Counted from the first letter of the stretch, positions 24,751 to 33,150 are shown. The stretch is DNA of 35,953 nt from Nitrospirales bacterium (GCA_012965905.1 DTRN01000069.1:1-35953), one strand, 5' to 3'. Notes: generated from the sequence alone by a model not told the origin. Numbers and translations: made by a program.

Positions 24751-25332
24751 ATGCCGAGAACCAAAGAGTACGTCAGAGAGGAAGTGTTAGAGGCTGCGAC
24801 CCGCGTGTTTTGGGAACGCGGGTACGAGGGGACCTCTGTTGAGAATCTTGTCACGGCCACTGGCCTGCATCGTCGAAGTATGTATGGGGAGTTCGGCGAC
24901 AAGGATGGGCTCTTTCTCGCCTGCATTGACCACTACGTCAATACTACCGCGAAGCACTTGATGGTCACACTACAAGCCTCTCCACGAGGGCTGAAAAATA
25001 TCGGAGCATTCTTTCGGGACCGCGTTGAATACGCCGCCTCTGGCATATCCCGGGGGTGTTTGCTGGTCAATACCGCTATTGAGAACACGGTTGTGGGGCC
25101 TAAGGCGTCTGCGAAAGCCCGTGGCTATCTTCAGCTGATGGAAGAAGAGTTTTATGCGTGTTTGATGGCAGCAAAGTCACATGGACATATTCCAGAGCAC
25201 AAAGATTGTCGAGTCCTTGCAAGGTATTTGACGTGTTTTCTTGAAGGTTTAATGGTGATGGGAAAAGATGCTCCGGATCGGGAATCTTTAGAGCGAGTTG
25301 TCCAGACCGCGCTGGAAACGGTTACGATTTAG
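24751..25332 (+). CDS. TetR/AcrR-family transcriptional regulator
   Basis: A 193-residue one-component repressor. The N-terminal DNA-binding domain is clear: REEVLEAATRVFWERGYEGTSVENLV (8-33), followed by the recognition helix TGLHRRSMYGEFGDKDGLF (37-55). The C-terminal domain (60-190) is helical with no recognisable ligand motif. It contains a cysteine-bearing ISRGCLLVNTAIE segment like that in the NemR/AcuR-type subgroup, where ligands are reactive electrophiles; whether this cysteine senses anything is inference. The gene has its own strong promoter with an embedded palindrome and is divergent from the methyltransferase gene. Autoregulation is likely. No obvious Shine-Dalgarno sequence lies within 12 bp of the ATG. 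Confidence 0.88.
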   Translation: MPRTKEYVREEVLEAATRVFWERGYEGTSVENLVTATGLHRRSMYGEFGDKDGLFLACIDHYVNTTAKHLMVTLQASPRGLKNIGAFFRDRVEYAASGISRGCLLVNTAIENTVVGPKASAKARGYLQLMEEEFYACLMAAKSHGHIPEHKDCRVLARYLTCFLEGLMVMGKDAPDRESLERVVQTALETVTI

Positions 25333-25441
25333 TTTTTTCGTTATAGAATTATCATTCTCCATAAGCTAGTTATTAGTCGCGCCTCGCCCCTGTTCAGATG
25401 ACATCTTCCTCAGGCTCTCTTCTTGTGGAGCGGGTTCGTGT

Positions 25442-25470
25442 TTGACATTTGTCCTAATTAGGATTATATT
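25442..25470 (+). promoter_or_regulatory. Sigma-70 promoter of the marR-pirin-VOC-MBL-doxX operon
   Basis: A perfect TTGACA (25442-25447) and TATATT (25465-25470, one base from consensus) are spaced by exactly 17 bp. The predicted start is about 46 bp upstream of the marR ATG. The remainder of the 190-bp gap after tetR holds only a short AGATGACATCT repeat (25396-25406). Confidence 0.75.
25452..25463. promoter_or_regulatory. Perfect palindrome in the marR promoter spacer (operator candidate)
   Basis: TCCTAATTAGGA is a perfect 12-bp palindrome lying wholly between the -35 and -10 elements. AT-centred palindromes at this place are typical MarR-family operators, and the first gene downstream encodes a MarR protein, so autorepression relieved by a ligand or oxidant is the simplest reading. 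Confidence 0.65.
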
Positions 25471-25522
25471 ACATAGAATTATATTGTCGATGTGATGACA
25501 GTAACGGAGAGGGCATTGCTCA

Positions 25523-26014
25523 ATGATGCTTACGGACTTTAAGCGGGATCCTTATTTGCGGCTATTGCGGCCCTTGGTTGAGGCGTATCTAGCATTCTAT
25601 CGGGTGAGCAGTCGGCAGATTGAATTCATGGGTGTGACGGCGTCGCAATTCGATGTCATCGTGGAACTCGGGGACGTGGATGGAATGACCTGCGCAGAAC
25701 TCTCAAAGGAAACCCTGATTACGAAAGGCACCTTAACTGGCGTGCTTGACCGTTTGGAGTCCAAAGGGATTGTGCAACGCCAAGGTGTGGGAGGGGATCG
25801 TCGTGCAATTCTGGTTTGTCTTACCAATGAGGGCCAGCAATTATACAAACACGTCTTTCCGACCCATGCCGATTTTCTTCGGCCATATTTCAAGAACGCA
25901 TTGAGTCAGGAAGAGGTTCGCATCATGACCAAGTATTTGCTACGGCTTCGGGACAGTTTTGAGCCCGTGGCATCCGGAAAGGAGAAAACGTCATGGAACA
26001 ACATACGCGACTGA
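25523..26014 (+). CDS. MarR-family transcriptional regulator
   Basis: A 163-residue winged-helix regulator, first gene of its operon. The wHTH core is plain: ASQFDVIVELGDVDGMTCAELSKETLITKGTLTGVLDRLESKGIV (about 39-84), followed by the wing RQGVGGDRRAILVCLTNEGQQL. There is no conserved N-terminal redox cysteine of the OhrR type; cysteines occur only in the core (CAEL) and wing (LVCL). It overlaps the pirin gene by 22 bp, which itself has an AAGGAG ribosome-binding site inside the marR end. It probably controls its own operon through the palindrome in the promoter spacer. The ligand is unknown. Confidence 0.9.
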   Translation: MMLTDFKRDPYLRLLRPLVEAYLAFYRVSSRQIEFMGVTASQFDVIVELGDVDGMTCAELSKETLITKGTLTGVLDRLESKGIVQRQGVGGDRRAILVCLTNEGQQLYKHVFPTHADFLRPYFKNALSQEEVRIMTKYLLRLRDSFEPVASGKEKTSWNNIRD

Positions 26015-26895
26015 AAGAACGTCGCGTCGAGCAGGTCGTCACCGCACATCACCAACGCGAGGGTGGGGGATTTATGGTTCGGCGACCGTTACCAACCCGC
26101 AATCTTCCACTGATGGATCCGTTTCTGCTTGTCGACGAACTTGGACCGGTGACCTATGCGCCGGGTGAGGCGGTTGGCGCGCCGGATCATCCCCACCGTG
26201 GATTCGAAACCGTCACCTACTTGTTGCAGGGAGAAATGCAGCACAAGGATTCCGTGGGTAATCATGGCACGTTGGGGCCGGGTGATGTGCAATGGATGAC
26301 CGCTGGAGGTGGTGTGGTCCACTCTGAGATGCCAACGTCTCGGTTGCTCGATGAAGGCGGTGTCATGCACGGATTTCAAATCTGGGTCAATCTTCCTGCC
26401 GCACTGAAGATGTCAGCGCCACGCTATCAGGAGATTTCTCGCAGCGAAATCCCAAGAGGCGCATCGGAAGACGGATTGGCACATGTCTCCGTTATTGCGG
26501 GCCGGGCCTTGGGCGTCGAGGCGGCGATCGATACCCACACCCCGATTCAATATCAGGATTGGACGCTGAAACCTGGTGCGAATGTTGTCACAGAGGTCGA
26601 TCCTGAACACAACGTGGGGATCTACGTCTTTTCTGGGATCATCAAAGCAGGGTTTGATTTGCAGCGGGTCGAAGCAGGCCAGTTTGCGGTACTGCGAGAA
26701 GGTTCTATCGTACGACTCAGTGTGTCAGCCGAAGAAACGGTTGAGGCGCGGGTGCTGTTGTTGGCGGGCTTGCCTATCAACGAGCCTGTGGCACGCTATG
26801 GACCATTTGTCATGAATACCGAGCAGGAGTTACAGCAAGCCGCGCGTGATTATCAAAGTGGCCGTATGGGCCAGATCGTGCAGGAGGTGATGTGA
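25993..26895 (+). CDS. Pirin-family cupin (YhhW-like, possible quercetinase)
   Basis: A 300-residue bicupin metalloprotein. The N-terminal cupin has the full pirin metal site: HPHRGFET (H66, H68) and VVHSEMP (H110, E112), with the conserved GDVQWMTAGGG between them. Bacterial relatives show quercetin 2,3-dioxygenase activity or act as redox-sensing partners. The C-terminal cupin (180-285) has lost metal residues, as usual in the family. It overlaps the upstream marR by 22 bp and the downstream VOC gene by 1 bp, so translation is coupled. Within a MarR-led operon with VOC, MBL and DoxX genes, oxidation or detoxification of aromatic or quinone compounds is a reasonable guess. The true substrate is unknown. 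Confidence 0.9.
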   Translation: MEQHTRLKERRVEQVVTAHHQREGGGFMVRRPLPTRNLPLMDPFLLVDELGPVTYAPGEAVGAPDHPHRGFETVTYLLQGEMQHKDSVGNHGTLGPGDVQWMTAGGGVVHSEMPTSRLLDEGGVMHGFQIWVNLPAALKMSAPRYQEISRSEIPRGASEDGLAHVSVIAGRALGVEAAIDTHTPIQYQDWTLKPGANVVTEVDPEHNVGIYVFSGIIKAGFDLQRVEAGQFAVLREGSIVRLSVSAEETVEARVLLLAGLPINEPVARYGPFVMNTEQELQQAARDYQSGRMGQIVQEVM

Positions 26896-27338
26896 TGGCT
26901 GTTCAAGCGTATGGAATTAATCATGTGGTCATTGAAGTCGATGACGCCAAGAAAGCGGTCGAGTTCGATTCTGATGTCTTTAATCTCGAAATGCTGCGGG
27001 GCGGTGAGGGTGCGGCCTGGTGCAAACTCGGTGAACACCAATTTCTCGCGATGTTCGAAGTGGAAAATACGACGCCGGATCGGATGAAACATTTCTGCAT
27101 CATGGTGCGTAACGAGGCGCAAATTCTCGAAGTACTCGATAAACTTACACAAAAATACGGTCTCGCCATCGAGCCAGATTCAACATGTGATTTTCGAGAT
27201 CCCTGGGGGAATCGCATCCAGGGCGTCGATCTTCACGACGAATCCCTCGTCTGGCTGCTACCATATCGTGAAATACAGGACTTGGGGATTTCTTTTGGCG
27301 ATAGACCTGATGCACGCGCTCGGGAAGAAATGGACTGA
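26895..27338 (+). CDS. VOC (glyoxalase/dioxygenase fold) protein
   Basis: A 147-residue single vicinal-oxygen-chelate domain. The start is the ATG at 26895, one base into the pirin stop, with GGAGG 7 bp upstream. An alternative GTG lies 3 bp earlier. Metal-ligand positions show H10 (INHVVI) and H66 (MKHFCI). The terminal motif DPWGNRIQGVDL has glutamine 109 where DPxGNxIE normally supplies the glutamate ligand, so metal binding may be altered or lost. Family members include glyoxalases, extradiol dioxygenases and antibiotic-binding proteins, and this one cannot be assigned. It is the third gene of the MarR operon. Confidence 0.82.
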   Translation: MAVQAYGINHVVIEVDDAKKAVEFDSDVFNLEMLRGGEGAAWCKLGEHQFLAMFEVENTTPDRMKHFCIMVRNEAQILEVLDKLTQKYGLAIEPDSTCDFRDPWGNRIQGVDLHDESLVWLLPYREIQDLGISFGDRPDARAREEMD

Positions 27339-27377
27339 GCCAAGAATGCTCAGTCGCGAGGGAGAAGGAGAATGCAC

Positions 27378-28265
27378 ATGAATGGTGTACGGCTCATTGC
27401 CGCGACTCTTGTCGCGATTCTGTTATCTGGAAGTGTTGCCTTTGCGGACGAAAGCCTCACTCAGCCTGCTGAGGGTGTGTACAGGTATGCTCCAGGCGAT
27501 GGCTACATTTCTATGTTTGTCGTGACGAACGATGGGGTCATTGCCATTGAGCCGGTCAATACGACGCACGCGACAGGTTTGCTGAAGGCGATTCGAAGTG
27601 TGACGGACAAGCAGGTGGTGTATCTGCTTCACAGCCATAACCATTGGGATCATTCTGGCGGTGGCCAAGTGTTTCGCGATGTGGGCGCGACGATTGTCGC
27701 TCACGCGGAGGCCTACGAGTGGATGCAGGCGAACCCTCACCCCGATATGGTTTTACCAAGCGAAAGCTGGATTGGGAAGCGAAGGGACATCAAGCTTGGC
27801 GGGACGACCGTTGAACTCTATTACATGGGCTTGAGTCACGGGTATGGCATGACGGTGTTTCGGTTGCCGAAGGAGAAACTCGTTTATATTGCCGACCTCG
27901 TCACGCCGAACCGAGTGCTCTTCTCGATTGTGCCGGATTTCAACATTCCAGGATTGCTGAACTCCCTTCGGCAAATCGAAGCGATGGACTTTGAACGGGC
28001 GATATTTTCACATTCACAAACGAGAGAGCCCTTTGGAAGTAAGGCGGACGTGATTCTGATGCGTGAGTATGTCGAGGATTTGCAAGGTGCGATCAAGAAT
28101 GAGTTTAAGAAAGGGACATCCTGGATGGAAGTTCCATTCGCTGTGAAACTCCCAAAGTACAAGCATTGGGCGATGTACGACGAATGGTTGCCCCTGAATG
28201 TCTGGAGGATCATGCTCGATATGCATATGGGACCGTTTCCTTGGCGGCCTCGGTATGTGGAATAA
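27378..28265 (+). CDS. Exported metallo-beta-lactamase-fold hydrolase
   Basis: A 295-residue periplasmic dizinc hydrolase. I chose the ATG at 27378 because AAGGAG lies 7 bp before it, while the ATG at 27372 is only 1 bp from that site. A signal peptide (hydrophobic 5-20) ends at VAFA-DE. The zinc motif is complete: H87-N-H89-W-D91-H92, then a histidine in MGLSHGYG, the bridging aspartate in YIADLV and a final histidine in IFSHSQ. The layout (EGVYRYAPGDGYISMFVV) resembles the quinoprotein-relay/SoxH-like subgroup rather than true antibiotic-degrading enzymes; substrate unknown. It lies 39 bp after the VOC gene and 11 bp before doxX. Confidence 0.87.
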   Translation: MNGVRLIAATLVAILLSGSVAFADESLTQPAEGVYRYAPGDGYISMFVVTNDGVIAIEPVNTTHATGLLKAIRSVTDKQVVYLLHSHNHWDHSGGGQVFRDVGATIVAHAEAYEWMQANPHPDMVLPSESWIGKRRDIKLGGTTVELYYMGLSHGYGMTVFRLPKEKLVYIADLVTPNRVLFSIVPDFNIPGLLNSLRQIEAMDFERAIFSHSQTREPFGSKADVILMREYVEDLQGAIKNEFKKGTSWMEVPFAVKLPKYKHWAMYDEWLPLNVWRIMLDMHMGPFPWRPRYVE

Positions 28266-28276
28266 GGAGGTGACCT

Positions 28277-28729
28277 ATGAAGATGTTTTTTCACACGGAT
28301 GATTCGTTATCGTCGTTCGTTCTTCGCGTGACCGTTGGGGCGGTGATGTTTCCGCACGGTGCACAGAAACTTGTGGGATGGTTTGGGGGCTATGGCTTTT
28401 CGGGGACCATGGGCGCGTTCACTGAAAAGATGGGGATGCCATGGATCATCGCATTCTTGGTTATCATCGGAGAGTCTTTGGGCGCTCTTGCATTGATCGC
28501 TGGTTTCATGACGCGATTTGTCGCCGCGAGTTTGGCTGCCATCATGTTTGGTGCGGTTGCCATGGCTCATTGGCGAAACGGGTTTTTTATGAACTGGTTC
28601 GGTCAGCAAGCTGGTGAGGGGTTTGAATATCATTTGCTGATGATCGGAATGTGTTTCGCATTGATTCTGGCAGGTGGTGGGAAATGGTCGGTGGACCAGG
28701 GGATTGCAAAGGGCTTAGAATCGGATTGA
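28277..28729 (+). CDS. DoxX-family membrane protein
   Basis: A 150-residue four-helix inner-membrane protein. Helices are visible at about 12-32, 56-76, 79-100 and 118-137, and the family hallmarks LRVTVGAVMFPHGAQKL (16-32) and GESLGALALIAGFMTRFVA are present. An AAGGAGGTGA ribosome-binding site, near-perfect to the 16S tail, lies just before the ATG. DoxX-type proteins accompany thiol and quinone stress enzymes; in Bacillus the DoxX protein CatD is paired with the VOC dioxygenase CatE under MarR/DUF24-type repressors, which parallels this operon. It is the last gene of the unit. No convincing terminator follows; the next 233 bp hold nothing I can identify. Confidence 0.88.
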   Translation: MKMFFHTDDSLSSFVLRVTVGAVMFPHGAQKLVGWFGGYGFSGTMGAFTEKMGMPWIIAFLVIIGESLGALALIAGFMTRFVAASLAAIMFGAVAMAHWRNGFFMNWFGQQAGEGFEYHLLMIGMCFALILAGGGKWSVDQGIAKGLESD

Positions 28730-28962
28730 AGATGCCGGATAAAGCTGTGGTTAGCGCACTGTAACTGCGAGTGAGTCATGAAAGCACCCCTCATATTTTC
28801 CGGCCCCCTGATCCACAATCAGAAAGTCATGCACTCCAATGTAGCGCCAAGGATTGCAAATCCAGAGCGATATTCTAAGGGCTTTGACCTAGAGAGTTTT
28901 TAAGGGGATGTGACAGAAGAGTGGTGTTGAGTGTTTCGATGCAAAGGTTGGCGGGTCGGGTG

Positions 28963-29037
28963 GGTGAGTGACGGGAGTCGAACCCGCGGCCTCCTGAGCC
29001 ACAGTCAGGCGCTCTAACCAACTGAGCTACACCCACC
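28963..29037 (-). tRNA. tRNA-His (anticodon GTG)
   Basis: The minus strand shows acceptor GTGGGTG pairing with CACTCAC, an extra G at position -1 opposite discriminator C73 (diagnostic of histidine tRNA), anticodon stem CCTGA/TCAGG with loop CTGTGGC and anticodon GTG, and T-arm GCGGGTTCGACTCCCGT. The CCA end is not encoded (CAC follows C73), unlike the other two tRNAs here. Confidence 0.95.
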
Positions 29038-29062
29038 ATCCGTGTTGTGCGAGAAGTTGTCC

Positions 29063-29091
29063 ATCATACCAAACGGGTTTCGGGAGGACAA
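29063..29091 (-). promoter_or_regulatory. Predicted promoter of tRNA-His
   Basis: On the minus strand TTGTCC (29086-29091) and TATGAT (29063-29068) are spaced by 17 bp, 25 bp before the tRNA 5' end. The -10 is one base off consensus. Confidence 0.55.
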
Positions 29092-29155
29092 TGTTCCTTC
29101 GCTTTGTGCTTGCAAGGCCGCTATTAGAGGCGTCAATAGCTCTTCGCAACGCGGT

Positions 29156-29184
29156 TTGACTTTCACAAACCAAGCCGCTAGAGT
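29156..29184 (+). promoter_or_regulatory. Predicted promoter of the uppS-cdsA-dxr-rseP operon
   Basis: TTGACT (29156-29161) and TAGAGT (29179-29184) are spaced by 17 bp, 25 bp before the uppS ATG. It diverges from the tRNA-His promoter about 65 bp away. The position also argues against starting uppS further upstream. Confidence 0.5.
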
Positions 29185-29209
29185 CCGCTCAATTGTACAC
29201 GGATTGGCC

Positions 29210-30016
29210 ATGTCTACGCTCGATATCACCGCACTCAACCAGTATTCTAACGAAGAGTTAGAGACTCGTGTGGACCACGGTCGGCTTCCGCGACATGTGG
29301 CCGTGATCATGGATGGGAACGGGCGTTGGGCAAAATCGCGATATATGCCGCGAATTGCAGGCCACTACGAAGGGATGAAATCGGTTCGAGAGATAGTCAC
29401 GGCTTGTCGAGAAATCGGTATTCAGGCGCTGACGCTCTATGCGTTTTCGCAAGAGAACTGGAAACGGCCTCCTGAGGAAATTGGGCTGCTAATGAAAATC
29501 ATGGAGGGGTATCTCAAGAGCGAGCTTGATCTGCTCCTGGAGCAGGAGATTCGATTCATGACCATTGGTCGGCCGGAACTTCTTCCAAAGCCGGTTTTGC
29601 GGTGGATCGATAAGGTAGAGACGGCAACGCGCGACTGCGACAAAATGATTTTGACGGTTGCGTTGAGCTACGGCGGTCGGGGAGAAATTGTCGATGCGAT
29701 GCGGGCGATCCTTGAAGACTATCGGCAAGGCAATGTCGACTTGCATGACATCGATGAGTCTTTGATTGAACAACATTTATATACGGCGGCACTTCCTGAG
29801 CTTGATCTTCTCATCAGAACGAGTGGGGAAGCGCGGATCAGCAATTTCTTGTTATGGCAAGTGGCCTACGCGGAATTGCATTTGACGAAGACGTTGTGGC
29901 CAGACTTTCGCCGTCGAGAACTCTTACTCGCGTTGTTGGATTACCAGACTCGTGAACGGCGATTCGGGAGGACCTCGCAGCCGGACTTTCCCCAAACCAT
30001 TGGAAAGCCGTCATGA
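29210..30016 (+). CDS. uppS: Isoprenyl transferase (undecaprenyl diphosphate synthase)
   Basis: Condenses isopentenyl diphosphate units in cis onto farnesyl diphosphate to make undecaprenyl diphosphate, the lipid carrier for peptidoglycan and O-antigen. I chose the ATG at 29210 (MSTLDIT, 268 residues); the open frame continues 56 codons upstream into the promoter and up to tRNA-His, with no family similarity. The catalytic motif MDGNGRWAK is at about 34-42. TLYAFSQENWKRP and the C-terminal RTSGEARISNFLLWQVAYAEL pyrophosphate/IPP-site block are intact. It heads the classical envelope/isoprenoid cluster. Confidence 0.95.
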   Translation: MSTLDITALNQYSNEELETRVDHGRLPRHVAVIMDGNGRWAKSRYMPRIAGHYEGMKSVREIVTACREIGIQALTLYAFSQENWKRPPEEIGLLMKIMEGYLKSELDLLLEQEIRFMTIGRPELLPKPVLRWIDKVETATRDCDKMILTVALSYGGRGEIVDAMRAILEDYRQGNVDLHDIDESLIEQHLYTAALPELDLLIRTSGEARISNFLLWQVAYAELHLTKTLWPDFRRRELLLALLDYQTRERRFGRTSQPDFPQTIGKPS

Positions 30017-30060
30017 CGTCACCACGATGGCTGCGTTGAGGTATTCCAGGCAGGGAGTGC

Positions 30061-30885
30061 ATGCATAGCAGGCGTGTCTACACCGCCCTGGCGTTTCTCC
30101 CGTTGTTTTTCGTTCTCGTCCAGTATCTTCACCCTGTTGCCTTTCTCGCCTTCGTGCTGGTGGGCATTCTTCTTGCGCAGTACGAATACTATCGTTTTCA
30201 TGCGCACAGAGTGTGGTTTGTGCCATCGGCGATTGTGGGCTCGTTGGTCAGTGTCGGGCTTGGGATTAGTTTTTATTATGGGTATCAGGTTCCGCTTCAC
30301 GTGGGGATGGCAACGATTGTCGCGGTTGTCGGCATTGGGTACTTGATGACACACATTGGCAGTCGTACCGGAAGCCTCACTGACTCATTCATCATTCTCT
30401 TTGGGACCGCCTACATCGGGTGGATGCTCGGTCATCTCGTGCTTCTGCGCGGGCTCGAAGGTGGGATCGCCTTGATCTTTTTTGTATTTCTGGTGACGTG
30501 GGCATCCGATACCGCAGCCTATTACGTGGGATCTTCGTTCGGCACACACAAGCTCGCGCCTCGAATCAGCCCTGGAAAAACCATTGAAGGAGCCGTTGGG
30601 GGGCTTGCGAGTTCAGTCATGATGGCGGTCGTCGCAAAGTTTGGATTCGTGCCCTGGCTTGATCTCATGGATTGCCTTATCGTAGGCTTGCTGTTGGGGA
30701 GCATTGGGCAGGCTGGGGATCTGTTTGAATCCCAGTTGAAACGTCATGCAGGGGTGAAAGATTCGGGAACGATCTTGCCTGGGCACGGAGGCTTGCTGGA
30801 TCGAGTGGATAGTCTTATTTTTACCAGTCCGGCGTTCTATTACTATGTCATGTTGACGAAACCAAGAACCCTATTTTTCTCATGA
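30061..30885 (+). CDS. cdsA: Phosphatidate cytidylyltransferase
   Basis: Makes CDP-diacylglycerol from phosphatidic acid and CTP, the branch point of bacterial phospholipid synthesis, in the cytoplasmic membrane. The 274-residue protein has about seven to eight membrane helices. The CDS signature is complete near the C-terminus: SQLKRHAGVKDSGTILPGHG then GLLDR. A SPGKTIEGAVGG segment precedes it. It starts 44 bp after uppS and its stop overlaps the dxr start by 4 bp, so the two are coupled. Confidence 0.95.
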   Translation: MHSRRVYTALAFLPLFFVLVQYLHPVAFLAFVLVGILLAQYEYYRFHAHRVWFVPSAIVGSLVSVGLGISFYYGYQVPLHVGMATIVAVVGIGYLMTHIGSRTGSLTDSFIILFGTAYIGWMLGHLVLLRGLEGGIALIFFVFLVTWASDTAAYYVGSSFGTHKLAPRISPGKTIEGAVGGLASSVMMAVVAKFGFVPWLDLMDCLIVGLLLGSIGQAGDLFESQLKRHAGVKDSGTILPGHGGLLDRVDSLIFTSPAFYYYVMLTKPRTLFFS

Positions 30886-32075
30886 AACACATCGTCATTC
30901 TAGGATCGACGGGGTCAATTGGCGTTTCAGCGCTTGAGGTGCTGGCAGGGTATTCCGATCGGTTTAAGGTTTGTGCGTTGACTGCGGCGACGAAGGACGA
31001 ACCGTTCGCGGAGCAGATTGCGGCGTTTCGCCCGAACGTGGCTGCGATGTCAGACGAAAATGCGGCCAGTCGCCTAAAAAACCGCCCGCAAGTTGGGGAC
31101 ACCACGATCTACTCCGGTGTCGAGGGGCTGGTTCAGGCCGCCACGCTTGATCAGGCTGATTTGGTTATCTCTGCCATCGTGGGGGCTGCTGGTTTAGTGC
31201 CGACATTGGCCGCTATACAGGCCGGGAAAAATGTCGCGTTGGCGAACAAGGAGCCGATGGTGATGGCGGGACAGCTTATGCAGCAGGAAGCCCGCGCGCA
31301 TGGTGTGACGATTTTCCCGGTGGACAGCGAGCACAGTGCGTTGTTTCAATCGATGCAGGGTCACCGCAAGGAAGATATTCGGCGAATCATTCTGACCTGC
31401 TCAGGGGGACCCTTTCGAACCTGCACGCGTGAAGACATGCGGCACAAGACGAAAGCCGAAGCATTAAATCATCCGAATTGGGAGATGGGTTCGAAAATCA
31501 CCATCGATTCGGCAACGCTCATGAACAAAGGGTTGGAAGTGATTGAAGCCCATTGGTTGTTTGACATCCCAGCGTCAAACATTGAGGTCATCATTCACCC
31601 TCAAAGCATCATTCACTCCATGGTAGAGTATAATGATGGCTCGATCATTGCGCAGATGGGGATCCCAGATATGAAAATTCCTATCGCCTATGCGCTGAGT
31701 TATCCGGAGCACATACCGCTCGACCTCCCGCGATGTGATCTATTGAAGGAAGGACCGTTGAGTTTCGAAGCGCCGGATACGGAGCGGTTCCCTTGTTTGG
31801 CCTTGGCCTACCGCGCGCTTCAGGCTGGCGGGACAATGCCGGCTGTCCTCAATGCGGCGAATGAAGTCGCGGTGCAGGGATTTTTGGATGACACAATCAG
31901 TTTTCTCGATATTGAAGGCGTGATCGAAGGGACCATGGATGCCCATTTGAAGACGAATCTGGATACGCTTGAAGATGCGCTCTCAGCAGATCGTTGGGCG
32001 CGTGATCACGCGGGGAATATGGTGAATGATGGCGCCGCCGCTGAGGTGACGATGAGGAGAGCAGGGCATGCTTGA
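30882..32075 (+). CDS. dxr: 1-deoxy-D-xylulose 5-phosphate reductoisomerase
   Basis: Converts DXP to 2-C-methylerythritol 4-phosphate with NADPH, the first committed step of the non-mevalonate isoprenoid pathway that supplies UppS and quinone side chains. The 397-residue protein shows the NADPH loop ILGSTGSIG (5-13), NKEPMVMAG (123-131 region), the metal-binding PVDSEHSALFQ, and SGGPFRTC then HPNWEMGSKITIDSATLMNKG. All catalytic motifs are intact. It overlaps cdsA by 4 bp and rseP by 8 bp. Confidence 0.96.
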   Translation: MKHIVILGSTGSIGVSALEVLAGYSDRFKVCALTAATKDEPFAEQIAAFRPNVAAMSDENAASRLKNRPQVGDTTIYSGVEGLVQAATLDQADLVISAIVGAAGLVPTLAAIQAGKNVALANKEPMVMAGQLMQQEARAHGVTIFPVDSEHSALFQSMQGHRKEDIRRIILTCSGGPFRTCTREDMRHKTKAEALNHPNWEMGSKITIDSATLMNKGLEVIEAHWLFDIPASNIEVIIHPQSIIHSMVEYNDGSIIAQMGIPDMKIPIAYALSYPEHIPLDLPRCDLLKEGPLSFEAPDTERFPCLALAYRALQAGGTMPAVLNAANEVAVQGFLDDTISFLDIEGVIEGTMDAHLKTNLDTLEDALSADRWARDHAGNMVNDGAAAEVTMRRAGHA

Positions 32076-33150
32076 GGGGATTGTTGCCTTCATTCTGGTT
32101 CTGGGCGTCCTGATTTTCTTCCATGAGCTTGGACATTTTCTCGTTGCGCGTTGGGCAGGCGTCGGAGTGCTGAAGTTCTCTCTTGGGTTTGGCCCGAAGT
32201 TATGGAGTTGGAAAGGCGAAGAAACCGAATATATGGTGTGTGCGGTTCCGCTCGGCGGCTACGTCAAGATGCTGGGTGAGGAAGATGGAGAAGAAGTGGC
32301 AGAAGAGGATAAGGCACGATCCTTCGAGAAACAATCACTCTCTCGACGAACCGCTATTGTGGCTGCCGGCCCGATCGCTAACTTTCTGCTTGCCTATGTC
32401 ATCTTTACAGGTGTGCTGGCCATGGGGCTTCCGCTGTACGTTCCACAATTTGAGTCTCTGATGCCCACGGTGGATTCTGTCGTTGAGGATTCTCCTGCGG
32501 AGCGAGGCGGCCTTCAACCGGCTGACAAGATTATTGCGATCGACGGGGCGCGAATCGACACTTGGCATGAAATGACGGAAATTGTTGTCGAAAGCCCTGA
32601 ACGCGAACTTGCCGTCGATGTTGAACGTGCGGGAGGGGTGGTGAGCTTGCTTGTCACACCTCGGAGTGTTGAGGCGGAGTCGCAGGATGGAGAACCGATC
32701 ATTATCGGTCAGATTGGAATCACCAAAGATCCTGGGGATGTCGCGATTCAGAGTGCGTCACCTGTCCATGCCATCGTTGACGGAGCAGTTGCAACATGGC
32801 GATGGGCTGAACTCATGGTGATCGGAATCGTCAAGATCGTGCAGGGTGAGTTGTCCTCCAAGAATATCGGAGGCCCGATTCTCATCGCCGATATGTCCGC
32901 ACAGGCGGCGTCACAAGGCATTCTCAACATCACACTATTTATCGCCCTCATTAGTATTAATCTGGGTATCGTCAATCTGCTTCCGGTGCCGGTGCTCGAT
33001 GGTGGGCATCTGATGTTTTTCGCCATCGAAGGCATCAGAGGGCGACCGGTGGAGGAGCGCGGACGTGAGATCGCACATCAGATCGGCCTGTTCCTTCTGC
33101 TTTCTTTGATGACCTTTGCCTTTTATAATGACATCATGCGCTACCTCTAA
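32068..33150 (+). CDS. rseP: RIP zinc metalloprotease (site-2 protease), RseP-like
   Basis: An intramembrane protease that cleaves anti-sigma factors or signal peptides within the membrane. The 360-residue protein has the zinc motif HELGH (19-23) in its first helix, the FSLGFGPKLWSW and PLGGYVKMLGE segments, one PDZ domain (about 128-210) and the third zinc ligand in NLLPVPVLDGGH (305-316). E. coli RseP is about 450 residues with two PDZ domains; the single-PDZ form here is common outside gammaproteobacteria. It overlaps dxr by 8 bp and ends the four-gene operon. No anti-sigma factor gene is nearby. Confidence 0.93.
   Translation: MLEGIVAFILVLGVLIFFHELGHFLVARWAGVGVLKFSLGFGPKLWSWKGEETEYMVCAVPLGGYVKMLGEEDGEEVAEEDKARSFEKQSLSRRTAIVAAGPIANFLLAYVIFTGVLAMGLPLYVPQFESLMPTVDSVVEDSPAERGGLQPADKIIAIDGARIDTWHEMTEIVVESPERELAVDVERAGGVVSLLVTPRSVEAESQDGEPIIIGQIGITKDPGDVAIQSASPVHAIVDGAVATWRWAELMVIGIVKIVQGELSSKNIGGPILIADMSAQAASQGILNITLFIALISINLGIVNLLPVPVLDGGHLMFFAIEGIRGRPVEERGREIAHQIGLFLLLSLMTFAFYNDIMRYL

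Noticed and set aside
25342-25359. Second Fur-box-like sequence after tetR
   Set aside because: Only one half-site (TGATAAT on the minus strand) fits; the other arm does not match the 7-1-7 model.
29042-29209. N-terminal extension of uppS by 56 codons
   Set aside because: The extension covers the predicted promoter and abuts tRNA-His, and UppS proteins normally begin close to the ATG at 29210.
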